In this document: in pieces, positions 35,604 through 45,731 of the stretch
Layout of the letters: every line of letters starts with the position of its first letter
Position numbering within the stretch: position 1 is the first letter of the stretch
Source of the DNA: an uncultured SAR116 cluster alpha proteobacterium
GTDB lineage: Bacteria; Pseudomonadota; Alphaproteobacteria; Puniceispirillales; GCA-002684695
Assembly: GCA_902539295.1 (NCBI GenBank)
Contig: CACBIM010000008.1
Span: forward strand, 24,822 to 88,821
Length of the DNA: 64,000 nucleotides
Reading direction: 5' to 3'
Position numbers and translations under genes: made by a program
The notes under the pieces: model-generated
Seen by the model: the letters and a program-made list of their open reading frames with translations, nothing else
Told to the model about the DNA's origin: nothing
Database searches by the model: none

Positions 35604-35629
35604 ATTGAAATGCTCTTAGAATCATTTAA

Positions 35630-35725
35630 GCAGGAAACTGCCTGACCCAAATAAAACTTGTTACGGCTGCTACCTTTCGATCCTGACCGAGTTCGCAAGA
35701 CATCTGTCCAAACAGCTTCCCATGT
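35630..35725 (-). ncRNA. ffs: Signal recognition particle RNA, small bacterial 4.5S type
   Basis: RNA strand contains GGUCAGGAUCGAAAGGUAGCAGCC, the SRP domain IV core; ends pair (ggaagcug with caguuucc); lies upstream of dnaX. Ends approximate. Confidence 0.92.
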
Positions 35726-35778
35726 CTGTATGATACAGTTCAAGGAATCTTTCAAGTATAAATATTCTATTTAATTAT

Positions 35779-36642
35779 TTAGCTTTTCCTCAATGGTGAT
35801 GCTAAATAAGTTCCCAGGATTTTAACTTTGTTCTGACCACAGTAGAATTCCAACTCTTTTAAAGCGTGTTTCATTGCTGATGTTTCAGGGTGACCTTCAA
35901 TATCTACATAAAATTGAGTTGCTGTCATACTACCGTTAATCATATATGATTCTAGTTTCGTTAAATTGATTCCATTTGTTGCAAAACCACCTAAGGCTTT
36001 ATAAAGTGCCGCAGGAACTGATCTTGTTGAAAAAACTATTGTTGTTATATATTTCTTTTTACTGATTTTTGGCATTTCAAATGATTTGCTCATTATTAAA
36101 AACCGTGTCGTATTGTGGCTACTATCTTCAAAATTTTCTTGAAGAATTTCTAAATTGTATCGTTTAGCTGCTAAATTAGATGCTATTGCACCAATAAATT
36201 TATCATTTAACTCTGAAACCTCCTTAGCAGCTCCAGCAGTATCAGGGTGAATTACGGGAATTAGATTTAGATTATTTATATTTTGTCTGCATTGAGCTAA
36301 ACCTTGTGCATGGCTCCTTACCTCTTTTAGGTTTTCTAATTTTGAACCTTTTGGACCCAAAAGCATATGATTTACTCTAAAAAAAGTTTCTCCTATAATA
36401 AACAGTCCAGACTCAGGTAGCAAATGATGTATGTCAGCTACTCTGCCTGCAGTTGAATTTTCAACAGGCACCATTGCTAATTTAGCTTTATTTTCTTGAA
36501 CACTAGAAATCATTTGTTCAAATGAAGGACATGCTAAAGTTTCCATTGTATTAAAATTACTTAAACAAGCCATTTCAGAATAAGCACCTGGGATACCTTG
36601 AAAAGCTATCGTATTATCTGGGTTATTTACTTTTTGAGACAT
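35779..36642 (-). CDS. pheA: Prephenate dehydratase
   Basis: AFQGIPGAYSEMA; VENSTAGRVADIHHLL; C-terminal ACT domain FATNGINLTKLES. Confidence 0.95.
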   Translation of the reverse strand: MSQKVNNPDNTIAFQGIPGAYSEMACLSNFNTMETLACPSFEQMISSVQENKAKLAMVPVENSTAGRVADIHHLLPESGLFIIGETFFRVNHMLLGPKGSKLENLKEVRSHAQGLAQCRQNINNLNLIPVIHPDTAGAAKEVSELNDKFIGAIASNLAAKRYNLEILQENFEDSSHNTTRFLIMSKSFEMPKISKKKYITTIVFSTRSVPAALYKALGGFATNGINLTKLESYMINGSMTATQFYVDIEGHPETSAMKHALKELEFYCGQNKVKILGTYLASPLRKS

Positions 36643-37386
36643 TCAATTACTTTCAGATTGATTTTTAATTTTATTTCTTACCTTATTTAAATCTTTTTGA
36701 GTATCAACCCCAATAAAGTGATCTTTAGTTTTTACTACTTTCATTATCATACCATTCTCTAAAGCTCTAAGTTGCTCTAATTTTTCTGTTTTCTCAAGAT
36801 TAGACACAGGAAATGAAATAAATTTTTTTAAACTTTTTCTTTTCCATGCGTAAATCCCGATATGATGCCAGTAGGTTAATGCATTGTATGGAACTTGCAT
36901 TCGACTAAAATAAAGAGCTGTTCCATAATCATCGTCATTTTTATCCCATGATATTACAGCTTTAACTACATTTGGATCAGAAATTTCATCAAAGTTGGCT
37001 TTGCAAACTAAAGTAGTAATATCTTCACTTCTAATTTTTGACACTAAATTTTGCAATACTCCGGAGTCAAATATTGGCATATCACCTTGCAAATTTATAA
37101 TTAAATCATAATGGAAATCAGGGTCAAACTTGCTGAGTGCCTCATAAATTCTATCAGAACCAGAATGGTGATTAGCATCTGTGAGAATTGCATTTCCACC
37201 TTTGGCATCTATAACATTGCTTATTTTTTCTGAATCAGTGGCTACCACTACCGGTCCTAAATCAGCCTTTAATGCATTTGACCAGACATGACAAATCATA
37301 GGTTGACCATTAATTATTTTCAGTGCTTTTTTTTGTAGTCTGGTTGATCCTAATCTTGATGGAATTATTATTATGGGTTTTAACAT
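36643..37386 (-). CDS. kdsB: 3-deoxy-manno-octulosonate cytidylyltransferase
   Basis: IIIPSRLGSTRLQKKALKIINGQPMICHVW; NLQGDMP. Confidence 0.96.
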   Translation of the reverse strand: MLKPIIIIPSRLGSTRLQKKALKIINGQPMICHVWSNALKADLGPVVVATDSEKISNVIDAKGGNAILTDANHHSGSDRIYEALSKFDPDFHYDLIINLQGDMPIFDSGVLQNLVSKIRSEDITTLVCKANFDEISDPNVVKAVISWDKNDDDYGTALYFSRMQVPYNALTYWHHIGIYAWKRKSLKKFISFPVSNLEKTEKLEQLRALENGMIMKVVKTKDHFIGVDTQKDLNKVRNKIKNQSESN

Positions 37387-37529
37387 TTTATTTGGATCTT
37401 AATCTTGCAACTTTTGCTTGCTTTATATATATCATCATTATGAATAAATTTTGTTGAGATTTATTTGTATTTTAAAGTAAAATATAACAATAGCATAATT
37501 TTTAATTATTTTATAAATGAGTTTTTTCT

Positions 37530-38150
37530 ATGAATGATCCTTTAGCATTTAATAAAGTTGTTGCTGGTTTTTTATGCGCCTGCCTTTTAATGATAGGTGC
37601 AGGTAAGTTTGCATCTTTTATGCAAGGGGCAGATAGTCACCATGACGACCACCATTCAGATGAAAAACATTCATCAAAAAATTCATATCCAATTGAAGTA
37701 CCTGAGGGTGCAATTACTGAAGCCTCAGCAGTTGCTTCAGCACCTATTAAAATTGTGCCAATTTTAGCAATGATAGCAAATGCTGACATTGATGCTGGTA
37801 AAAAACTATCAAAAAAATGTGCAGCTTGTCATAGTTTTAATGCTGGAGGTCCTAATAAGGTAGGGCCTAATCTATGGAATGTTCTTAATCGTGAAATGGG
37901 CCAAGTTGATGGTTACAAATATTCAAAAGCATTGATGGCCTTTGGTGGTAAATGGGATTACTCTTCTCTAAATCAATTTCTACTCAAGCCTAAAGAATAT
38001 ATGAAGGGGACTAAGATGAATTATGCTGGTCTTAAAAAAGAAAAAGACAGAGCGAATATATTACTTTGGTTAAGAAGTCTGGCTGATACACCAGCTAATC
38101 TTCCATCAGATGAAGAAATTCAAAAAGAAAAAGAAGGAATGGGTTCTTAA
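37530..38150 (+). CDS. Membrane-anchored c-type cytochrome (cytochrome c552/CycM-like)
   Basis: N-terminal TM anchor; KKCAACHSFNAGGPNKVGPNLWNVL heme-binding CxxCH; GTKMNYAGL distal Met. Confidence 0.92.
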   Translation: MNDPLAFNKVVAGFLCACLLMIGAGKFASFMQGADSHHDDHHSDEKHSSKNSYPIEVPEGAITEASAVASAPIKIVPILAMIANADIDAGKKLSKKCAACHSFNAGGPNKVGPNLWNVLNREMGQVDGYKYSKALMAFGGKWDYSSLNQFLLKPKEYMKGTKMNYAGLKKEKDRANILLWLRSLADTPANLPSDEEIQKEKEGMGS

Positions 38151-38153
38151 AAT

Positions 38154-38927
38154 TTGATAGAATTTAATAAATTAAATGACTTCCTTAATTTATTAGTTTT
38201 AGAAAACCGAAAGATAATACTTCCTTTATTTAGAAAAATTACAGATGTGGAGACAAAAACAGATCTAAGTCCTGTTACAGAGGCTGATAAGTCTACTGAA
38301 AAAAATATTAGAAGTTTAATCCACAAAAACTTCCCTGATGACGAAATAAGAGGTGAAGAATTTCCTGATAAAATTACAGGTTCTAATTATAACTGGATAA
38401 TCGATCCTATAGACGGGACTCGATCTTTTATTACTGGAAAACCAACATTTGGAACTTTAGTAGGTTTATACGATAGAAATAAACCAATAGCTGGTTTAAT
38501 TGACATGCCAGTGCTTGAAGAAACCTATATTGGGGTCAAAGGATATGGTGCGTATTTAAATGGAAATATAATAAAAACAAAAAATACTAGATCAATTCAC
38601 TCAGCTTCAATTGCATGCACTTCACCGAACATGTTCAATGAAAAGCAATTAAAGCTTTTTAAAAATGTAGAAAATAAATGCATAAATTCTGTATGGGGAG
38701 GTGATTGTCACAACTTTGCTTTACTCTCAGCTGGTTTTATCGATATTGTCATAGAACATAATTTATCTTGGCATGATATTGCAGCAACAATACCTATTAT
38801 AGAAGAGGCCGGTGGCTTAGTTACAGACTGGAATGGTGTAAAAATTGATTCTGAAAGTGATGGTAGTATAATTGCATCTAGCAATAAGTGCCTCCACAAA
38901 AAAGTCTTGGACATTATTGGAAATTAA
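38154..38927 (+). CDS. Inositol monophosphatase family protein, probably histidinol-phosphatase
   Basis: PVTEADKSTEKNIRSLI; WIIDPIDGTRSFITGKPTFGTLVGL; WHDIAATIPIIEEAGG. Confidence 0.85.
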   Translation: MIEFNKLNDFLNLLVLENRKIILPLFRKITDVETKTDLSPVTEADKSTEKNIRSLIHKNFPDDEIRGEEFPDKITGSNYNWIIDPIDGTRSFITGKPTFGTLVGLYDRNKPIAGLIDMPVLEETYIGVKGYGAYLNGNIIKTKNTRSIHSASIACTSPNMFNEKQLKLFKNVENKCINSVWGGDCHNFALLSAGFIDIVIEHNLSWHDIAATIPIIEEAGGLVTDWNGVKIDSESDGSIIASSNKCLHKKVLDIIGN

Positions 38928-38932
38928 TAAAT

Positions 38933-39871
38933 ATGAGAAAAAACATAAATTTACTTTATTACTGGGATGCTGAAGGATACAAATCATGGCAAAAAATTTT
39001 CAGTGAAAAAGCACCTGAAATTAAGGTTTTTAATAAAGATAATTGTATAGAGGATGATATTGACGTTGCACTAGTTTGGCTTCCACCAGAGGGGTTTCTT
39101 AAAAAATTTCAAAACCTAAAGGGTGTAATAAATCTTGGCCAAGGTGTAGATCATTTATTAAAACCAGGAGTTGTGCCTGACAAACTTCCAATAATTAGGT
39201 TGGTTGATGAAGACATGTCCAAGCAAATGGCTGGATGGGTGTCTCTTCAAATTTTGAGAGAAACCTGTTTTCTAAATGATTATTTAGAACAACAAAAGAA
39301 TAAAATTTGGAAGACAGTAAACTTTATTCCAGGAAATAACTGGACAATTGGTATATTGGGTATTGGAGCAATTGGATCACATGTTGCTAAATCACTAACA
39401 AATTTTGGTTATAAAATTAAAGGTTGGTCAAAAAATAAAAAAAATATTCAAAACGTTGAATGCTATTCTGGAAGAGAAGAGCTTCACAAAATGCTTAAAG
39501 ATTGTAACATTTTAGTTTGCCTTTTACCACTCACTAGTGAAACAAAGCATATTATTTGTAAGGAAACATTATCATTACTTCCTAAAGGATCTACAATCAT
39601 AAATGCTGGAAGAGGTGGGCACGTTAATGAAACTGATCTTTTAGAAATGATTAATAAGGGTCATATAAAAAATGCCTATTTAGATGTATTTGAAACTGAA
39701 CCTTTACCAAAAGATCATAGTTTTTGGGAACATAAAAATGTATATGTTTGGCCACATGTTTCAGCTCAAACCAATACATTAACTTCAATTGATCAAATTG
39801 TTAATGCAGCGAGATGTATAACTGATGGTTTGGAAGCGCCGAACCAGATAAATAGAAGCAATGGGTATTAA
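38933..39871 (+). CDS. Glyoxylate/hydroxypyruvate reductase A-like D-2-hydroxyacid dehydrogenase
   Basis: IGILGIGAIGSHVAKSLTNFGYKIKGWSK; INAGRGGHVNETDLLEMI. Confidence 0.88.
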   Translation: MRKNINLLYYWDAEGYKSWQKIFSEKAPEIKVFNKDNCIEDDIDVALVWLPPEGFLKKFQNLKGVINLGQGVDHLLKPGVVPDKLPIIRLVDEDMSKQMAGWVSLQILRETCFLNDYLEQQKNKIWKTVNFIPGNNWTIGILGIGAIGSHVAKSLTNFGYKIKGWSKNKKNIQNVECYSGREELHKMLKDCNILVCLLPLTSETKHIICKETLSLLPKGSTIINAGRGGHVNETDLLEMINKGHIKNAYLDVFETEPLPKDHSFWEHKNVYVWPHVSAQTNTLTSIDQIVNAARCITDGLEAPNQINRSNGY

Positions 39872-41304
39872 TGTTTTCTTATAAATTTTTTTAAATAATG
39901 ATGGAAGGCTCTCAATGTCATTGCCTCCCCACCAATAGGCCTTCCAGGTTGATAACTTAAATTCCAAGCCATAATATCCAAGTGCATCCAAGAAGTATTT
40001 GGTTTTATAAACTTTTGTAAAAATAAAGCAGCTGTAATTGCACCACCATATGGTGATGATCCAATACTAGAAATCGAGCCATTTTTATTTTCTAAAAATC
40101 TTTCATAAGGTTTATATAATGGTAGGCGAAACAATGGGTCTCCAACTTCTTCTGCAGACGAGATTATGTCTGTACTTGCATCATTATCATTGGAAAATAA
40201 TGCAGGAAGTTCTGTTCCTAAAGCAACTCTGGCAGCTCCAGTGAGAGTTGCAAAATCTATAATAAGATCTGTTGGTTTCTCATCTGCATAGAAGAGAGTA
40301 TCTGCTAAGATTAGCCTGCCTTCTGCGTCTGTATTACCAATTTCAACATCAATACCAGATCTTGAGTGAATTATATCCTGAGGTCTCATAGACTTACTGG
40401 ATACAGCATTTTCAACTGCTGGAACTAATAATCGAAGGTTTAGATCAAGGTTTTCCATAAATAAAGAATGAGCAAGGCCAATTGCTATTGCTGCTCCGCC
40501 CATGTCCTTTTTCATAAGCTCCATAGCTTTAGGTGGTTTTAAATCAAGGCCACCACTGTCAAATGTAACTCCCTTTCCTATGATCGTAATATTTGGAAAG
40601 GACTTATTTTTAATATGAGAAATTTCAATTAGCCTTGGTTTATCCTCAGCTGCACGTCCTACTGTATGAATTAAAGGAAAATTAATTTCGAGATTATTGT
40701 CTTTTATCACTTTAAACTTTGCATTATGCAGTTTTGCCAACTTTTTGCATAATTCCTCGAGTATACTAGGTTTAACAATGTTTGCAGGAGAATTAATTAA
40801 GTCTCTAGTCAAGAAAATACCATTTAATAATGGTGCAATACTTTTAATTTCAGATCTTTTTAAAACTAATTTCAAGGGCTCTACTTTTTTTTCTGGTTTA
40901 TTTAATCCAGCATTAAATGGAGAAAATAAATAGTTTTCTAGTGCCCAAGCTATAGCAAGGTTGTTTTTACTTTCATTTTTATCATTATAAATAAATTCGA
41001 TCTGATATTTTCCAGAGGAAAGTTGTTTATTTATTCTTGAAATATCCCAGAAGTTATTTTCGTTGCCTATTATTGCTATGACTTCAATAATCCGCATGTC
41101 CTTATCTGGTACTCTCAGTATAGACCCAGGTTTTGGTTCAAGATTATTAGAAATTATCCAATTTTTGAGACTTTCAGAACATTCACTTAGCCATTTTGCA
41201 AATTGTGAATTCCTTAACAACTTTAATTTAATTACATTTTTTGAATTTGTTGTTAGTCCTGTTTGAGGATTAATATCTAATATTAAATTTTGTGCATATT
41301 CCAT
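39868..41304 (-). CDS. Leucyl aminopeptidase family (M17) protein
   Basis: IIGKGVTFDSGGLDLKPPKAMELMKKDMGGAA; NTDAEGRLILAD. Confidence 0.95.
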   Translation of the reverse strand: MEYAQNLILDINPQTGLTTNSKNVIKLKLLRNSQFAKWLSECSESLKNWIISNNLEPKPGSILRVPDKDMRIIEVIAIIGNENNFWDISRINKQLSSGKYQIEFIYNDKNESKNNLAIAWALENYLFSPFNAGLNKPEKKVEPLKLVLKRSEIKSIAPLLNGIFLTRDLINSPANIVKPSILEELCKKLAKLHNAKFKVIKDNNLEINFPLIHTVGRAAEDKPRLIEISHIKNKSFPNITIIGKGVTFDSGGLDLKPPKAMELMKKDMGGAAIAIGLAHSLFMENLDLNLRLLVPAVENAVSSKSMRPQDIIHSRSGIDVEIGNTDAEGRLILADTLFYADEKPTDLIIDFATLTGAARVALGTELPALFSNDNDASTDIISSAEEVGDPLFRLPLYKPYERFLENKNGSISSIGSSPYGGAITAALFLQKFIKPNTSWMHLDIMAWNLSYQPGRPIGGEAMTLRAFHHYLKKFIRKH

Positions 41305-41326
41305 ATTATTTATCTTTTCCTAGTAA

Positions 41327-42679
41327 TTAATTATCATATACAAAAAGAGAGTTAAAATAGAATGATAAAAAAACTCCTCTTAGTAGAAGAAAAATTAAAT
41401 AACTCAACCAAAGATACTGAATATTTGGATTTATCAACATAATGAAGTAATTAAGAATTATAAAGACACAGAATGCTAACAATGTAGAATTCCGCATTGG
41501 CTTACTCTTAGCTGCACCTACAAAAAATCCATCCAGCATAAATGCCCAAACGGAAATAATTGGTAATAATAGTAAATAAGGAAATAATTTCTTACATTCA
41601 TTTAATATTACATCTAATGAAGTAAATATCTCAAAAATATTGAACCCAATTAAAAAAATTAAAATTGATAAAACAATTGCTAGCAATAGAGAAAAAATAA
41701 ATGTTTTAAATATTACTACTAAAGAAGTACTTTTATCTTTGTTGCCAATTGATTGGCCTAAGAGTGTTTCCGCTGAATGTGCAAAGGCATCTAGTATATA
41801 AGCAACAAAACCTAGTAAAACTATATATATTTGTATTACAGCTAAAGAGTTCATATTTAATTTTGCGGCATTATTAATTAATATAAATTCACCAAAAACA
41901 ATACATAAAGTTCTTATAAATAGATCTTTTGAAATGTTGAAAATTGAATAAAATTTTTTATCACTGTAAAAATTAAATTTAAAAAAAGTTTTAAAATTTA
42001 TATGTTCATAATTTATAATTCTTATGAGCATAAATATGCTTAACAAGCAACCTGCCCATTGAGCTATTACAGTCCCTAAAGCAACACCAAAAACCCCTAA
42101 ACTAAAGTGTAATACAAAGACTATACTTAGAATTGCATTTAATATACTTATTGATACTAATTGAAACATTGCAAATTTTGCAGATCCAATTCCAATAAAT
42201 ACTCCTAAGAATACCATATTCATTAATGTCGCAGGAGAAGCAAAGGATCTATAAAATATATATTCTGACATTAAATGTTCAGCTTGCTCAGAGCCTGAAA
42301 TTAAAATTTTTGCAATTTCGATCAAAGGATATGAAGAACAGATTATTAAAAAACCAATTGCGATAGCAATACTTAGTGTCAACCTTATAATTTTTTTTAT
42401 CTCTTCTTCGTTTTTTCTACCTTTCTCTTGGGATACCAGACCAGTTGTACTCATTCGAAGAAAGTTTAATGAAAAATAAATTATATTGAAAACTATACCA
42501 CCTAATGCAATTGCAGCAATAAAAGTAGAACTTTGTTCACGCCCCATAACAGCTGTGTCCGTTGCTGTAACAATTGGTAATGTTAAATTTGCAATAATTA
42601 TTGGCCATGTTATTTTCCAAATAGATATAAAAGAAGGGCTTTTGTTATATATTTGTGATAAGTTCATTTTCTTTAACAA
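41327..42679 (-). CDS. MATE-family efflux transporter (DinF-like)
   Basis: IWKITWPIIIANLTLPIVTATDTAVMG; 12-TM hydrophobic pattern. Confidence 0.85.
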   Translation of the reverse strand: MLKKMNLSQIYNKSPSFISIWKITWPIIIANLTLPIVTATDTAVMGREQSSTFIAAIALGGIVFNIIYFSLNFLRMSTTGLVSQEKGRKNEEEIKKIIRLTLSIAIAIGFLIICSSYPLIEIAKILISGSEQAEHLMSEYIFYRSFASPATLMNMVFLGVFIGIGSAKFAMFQLVSISILNAILSIVFVLHFSLGVFGVALGTVIAQWAGCLLSIFMLIRIINYEHINFKTFFKFNFYSDKKFYSIFNISKDLFIRTLCIVFGEFILINNAAKLNMNSLAVIQIYIVLLGFVAYILDAFAHSAETLLGQSIGNKDKSTSLVVIFKTFIFSLLLAIVLSILIFLIGFNIFEIFTSLDVILNECKKLFPYLLLLPIISVWAFMLDGFFVGAAKSKPMRNSTLLAFCVFIILNYFIMLINPNIQYLWLSYLIFLLLRGVFLSFYFNSLFVYDN

Positions 42680-42754
42680 AGTTCAATTGAAAGAATTAAG
42701 TTATTATCTTAAGCTATTTCCTAAAAACAATTATAATTCCTATCAATAGTTTCC

Positions 42755-44542
42755 ATGCATAAATTTAATTTTCCAATATTATCTATTATTAATTCAAAAT
42801 TAATAGTTTTTACTGATGGATTCGGAGACTTTGTTGAAAAGCTTCCAATGTATTTAAAATATCTAATTGTTTCATTTTTAGTAATTTGTTTTCTTTTGCC
42901 TGGCATAAAGTCTATACCTCCATTAGATAGAGATGAAGCAAGATTTTCACAAGCTAGTAAGCAAATGTTGGAGGATCAGAACTTTGTAGTTATTAAATTC
43001 CAAGATGAATTAAGAGCAAAAAAACCAATTGGAATATACTGGGTTCAATCGTTGAGTGCTTATATTTTTGGAAAGGAAAGAATAACTTCATTTCGTATAC
43101 CCAACGTTATTGCTTTCATAACTTTAACGTTAGTTTTTAGTGCTTTTGTTTATAATATTGCATACAGGTATTTTGATGTAGCTTTCTCATCAGCTGTTAA
43201 TTATTCATTACTTACAAGCATATTGCTATCAATAATTTTTGGTTTTGCTATAGAAATTAAACAAGCAAAAACAGACAGTATTCTTTTAATGCTATGCACT
43301 ATACAACAACTTATTTTCTGGAAAATATATAATTATGGCAAAGAAAGCTGGAATATTTACAAACATCATGATCATACATGGCTAGTAAGATTATTTTGGT
43401 TTATTTTAGCATTAGGTATTCTTATTAAGGGACCTATCTCTCCACTTCTTTTTTTTCTTACATTAACAAGTGTAGTCCTTCTTGATAGATTTGTAGAAAA
43501 GGAATGGAACCTTTCCTGGGTGCGTTTATTCTTATGGCATCAGGGACTTTTGATCATTTTTGTTATTACAATACCATGGGTTTATTTAGCATGGAAAGCA
43601 ACAGATGGCTCATTAATTTTAAATGCAATTAAAGGTGACTTTATTAATAAAATCAAGAGTGGGCAAGAAAATCATTGGGGGCCTTTTGGTACTTATATAT
43701 TGCTTTTATTTTTAACATTATGGCCAATTGTTTTGTTTGTTCCATATGCCGCAAGAGCCCTTTTTGATTGGAAACATCATCGTTTTATAAGATTTTTGAT
43801 ATCTTGGATATTACCATTTTGGTTTATTTTAGAATTAACACCAACAAAATTACCACACTATATATTACCGATTTACCCCGGAATACTATTACTAGTTTAT
43901 TTAGGAATGTCTTCACCACCTAGTGGAAGAGATATTTATAATAAACTAAGCATAGTTTTTAGAATTTTTGTTTTCATATTTAGTATAATTTTAGGTTTAG
44001 CTACTATATATTTCACATTCATTTTTTCTTCAAATATTTTTAATATTTTTTATGCTATTTTATTTTCAGTTCTAATTCTTGCCTCAATAACTGCCGGCAA
44101 TACTTATTTTTTTAACTTATCACGACAAAAGCTTGCTCCTTTGTATTTAATGGCCATTTTAGCTGGTTTATCAAACATCGTTTTTTTTTCAATGATTTTT
44201 CCAAATCTTGACAGAATTCATGTTACTTCAAAAATTGAGAGTTTTATTGAAAGTTTTGATATTAAACCTGACACTATTGTTGCTACAGGTTATCATGAAC
44301 CGTCTCTTGTGTTTGCTCTTGGAAGGGATACTTTATTACTTAGACCTGAAGAAACAGCAATTGTTTTAATTGAAGGAGATAATACAATTGCTATAGTTGA
44401 GGAAAAAGCGATGCAGGAGGTTAAAAAAATAATGGAAAGTTTTAATCGTGAGTTTTTGAATTTGAAAAGTTTCTCAGGTTATAATTTAGCTAAGGGAGAA
44501 AAAGTTAAAATAAATGTTATAAAGCCTATTTTAAATAAATAG
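42755..44542 (+). CDS. ArnT-like glycosyltransferase (GT39/GT83 family)
   Basis: PPLDRDEARFSQASKQMLEDQNFVVIKFQDELRAKKPIGIYWVQS; multi-TM. Confidence 0.9.
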   Translation: MHKFNFPILSIINSKLIVFTDGFGDFVEKLPMYLKYLIVSFLVICFLLPGIKSIPPLDRDEARFSQASKQMLEDQNFVVIKFQDELRAKKPIGIYWVQSLSAYIFGKERITSFRIPNVIAFITLTLVFSAFVYNIAYRYFDVAFSSAVNYSLLTSILLSIIFGFAIEIKQAKTDSILLMLCTIQQLIFWKIYNYGKESWNIYKHHDHTWLVRLFWFILALGILIKGPISPLLFFLTLTSVVLLDRFVEKEWNLSWVRLFLWHQGLLIIFVITIPWVYLAWKATDGSLILNAIKGDFINKIKSGQENHWGPFGTYILLLFLTLWPIVLFVPYAARALFDWKHHRFIRFLISWILPFWFILELTPTKLPHYILPIYPGILLLVYLGMSSPPSGRDIYNKLSIVFRIFVFIFSIILGLATIYFTFIFSSNIFNIFYAILFSVLILASITAGNTYFFNLSRQKLAPLYLMAILAGLSNIVFFSMIFPNLDRIHVTSKIESFIESFDIKPDTIVATGYHEPSLVFALGRDTLLLRPEETAIVLIEGDNTIAIVEEKAMQEVKKIMESFNREFLNLKSFSGYNLAKGEKVKINVIKPILNK

Positions 44543-44612
44543 ATTATAATACTTAACTTGCGGTTTATTTGAATGAAGTTTATGAAATATAAAATAAATT
44601 TTTAGCTTGTTT

Positions 44613-45350
44613 ATGAAAACCAAAACAAAAAAATTAGAGCTTTCTGTAGTTATACCTGTATTGAATGAAGAACAGAATGTAAAAGAATTAGCTTATGAAA
44701 TTGATAAAGCACTAAAGAATTTTTCACATGAAATAATTTTTGTTGATGATGGAAGTAAAGACGACACTAGAAATTCAGTTTTAGCTTTAAATAATTTGAA
44801 ACAAGTAAGATTGATAGTTCATAAAAAATGTTATGGACAGTCAATTGCAATGAGATCTGGTATTTTAAAATCGAATTGTAATTTAATTGCTACACTTGAT
44901 GGTGATGGACAAAATGACCCAAGTGATTTACCTGCAATGATTAAAGCTTATTTTAAAAGTAATAGTAAATTAACTTTGGTTGCCGGAATTAGATATAAAA
45001 GAAAAGACACTTTAAGCAAAAAGATTGCATCTATTTTTGCGAGATATATTAGAAGAATTTTATTTTCTGACACACACCCAGACTCAGGATGTGGAATAAG
45101 AGTATTTAGTAAAGAATTATATTCTTCTCTTCCTTTTTTTAATCATATGCATCGTTTTTTCACTATTTTAGCATTGAGATATAATGCTGATGTAATAGGA
45201 GTTAACGTTAACCATCGGGAAAGAGTTAGAGGGAAATCAAAATATTCTAACTTAGGAAGAGCTATGGTAGGCATTATAGACGTTTTGGGTGTATTGTGGG
45301 TTTTAAAAAGAACCCCTAAAGACATATCTTTTTTTGAAGAAACAAAATAA
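44613..45350 (+). CDS. Glycosyltransferase family 2 (polyprenyl-phosphate sugar transferase-like)
   Basis: LSVVIPVLNEEQNVKELAYEI; IIFVDDGSKDDT; ATLDGDGQNDPSDLPAM; VNHRERVRGKSKYSN. Confidence 0.9.
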   Translation: MKTKTKKLELSVVIPVLNEEQNVKELAYEIDKALKNFSHEIIFVDDGSKDDTRNSVLALNNLKQVRLIVHKKCYGQSIAMRSGILKSNCNLIATLDGDGQNDPSDLPAMIKAYFKSNSKLTLVAGIRYKRKDTLSKKIASIFARYIRRILFSDTHPDSGCGIRVFSKELYSSLPFFNHMHRFFTILALRYNADVIGVNVNHRERVRGKSKYSNLGRAMVGIIDVLGVLWVLKRTPKDISFFEETK

Positions 45351-45353
45351 TAA

Positions 45354-45731
45354 ATGAATATGATCTCGTATTTATCAGACTTAATAACTATAGGAAGTCA
45401 GAAGTTGGCTAGTTTTATAATTTTGCTTTTGCCATTCACCACAACGTATCTAACTGAAAGGCCTGAAGTCATCATGTTGATTGTTGGTTTTGGCGGTCAA
45501 GCCTTATTTGCAAGCAGATTTATTATTCAATGGATTTCTTCAGAGAGCGTAGGAAGAAGTATTATACCCATCGGATTTTGGTACTGTTCAGTTGGAGGAG
45601 GTGCTGTAATGCTTATCTATGCAATTTGGAGGGAAGATCCTGTATTTATTTGCGGCCAAGGACTTGGATTATTTATCTATCTTAGAAATTTATATCTTAT
45701 TTTCAAAGAGAAAAAAACAAATGGAGCTTAG
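45354..45731 (+). CDS. Lipid A biosynthesis N-terminal (LAB_N) domain protein
   Basis: GFGGQALFASRFIIQWISSESVGRSIIPIGFWYCSVGGGAVMLIYAI. Confidence 0.88.
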   Translation: MNMISYLSDLITIGSQKLASFIILLLPFTTTYLTERPEVIMLIVGFGGQALFASRFIIQWISSESVGRSIIPIGFWYCSVGGGAVMLIYAIWREDPVFICGQGLGLFIYLRNLYLIFKEKKTNGA

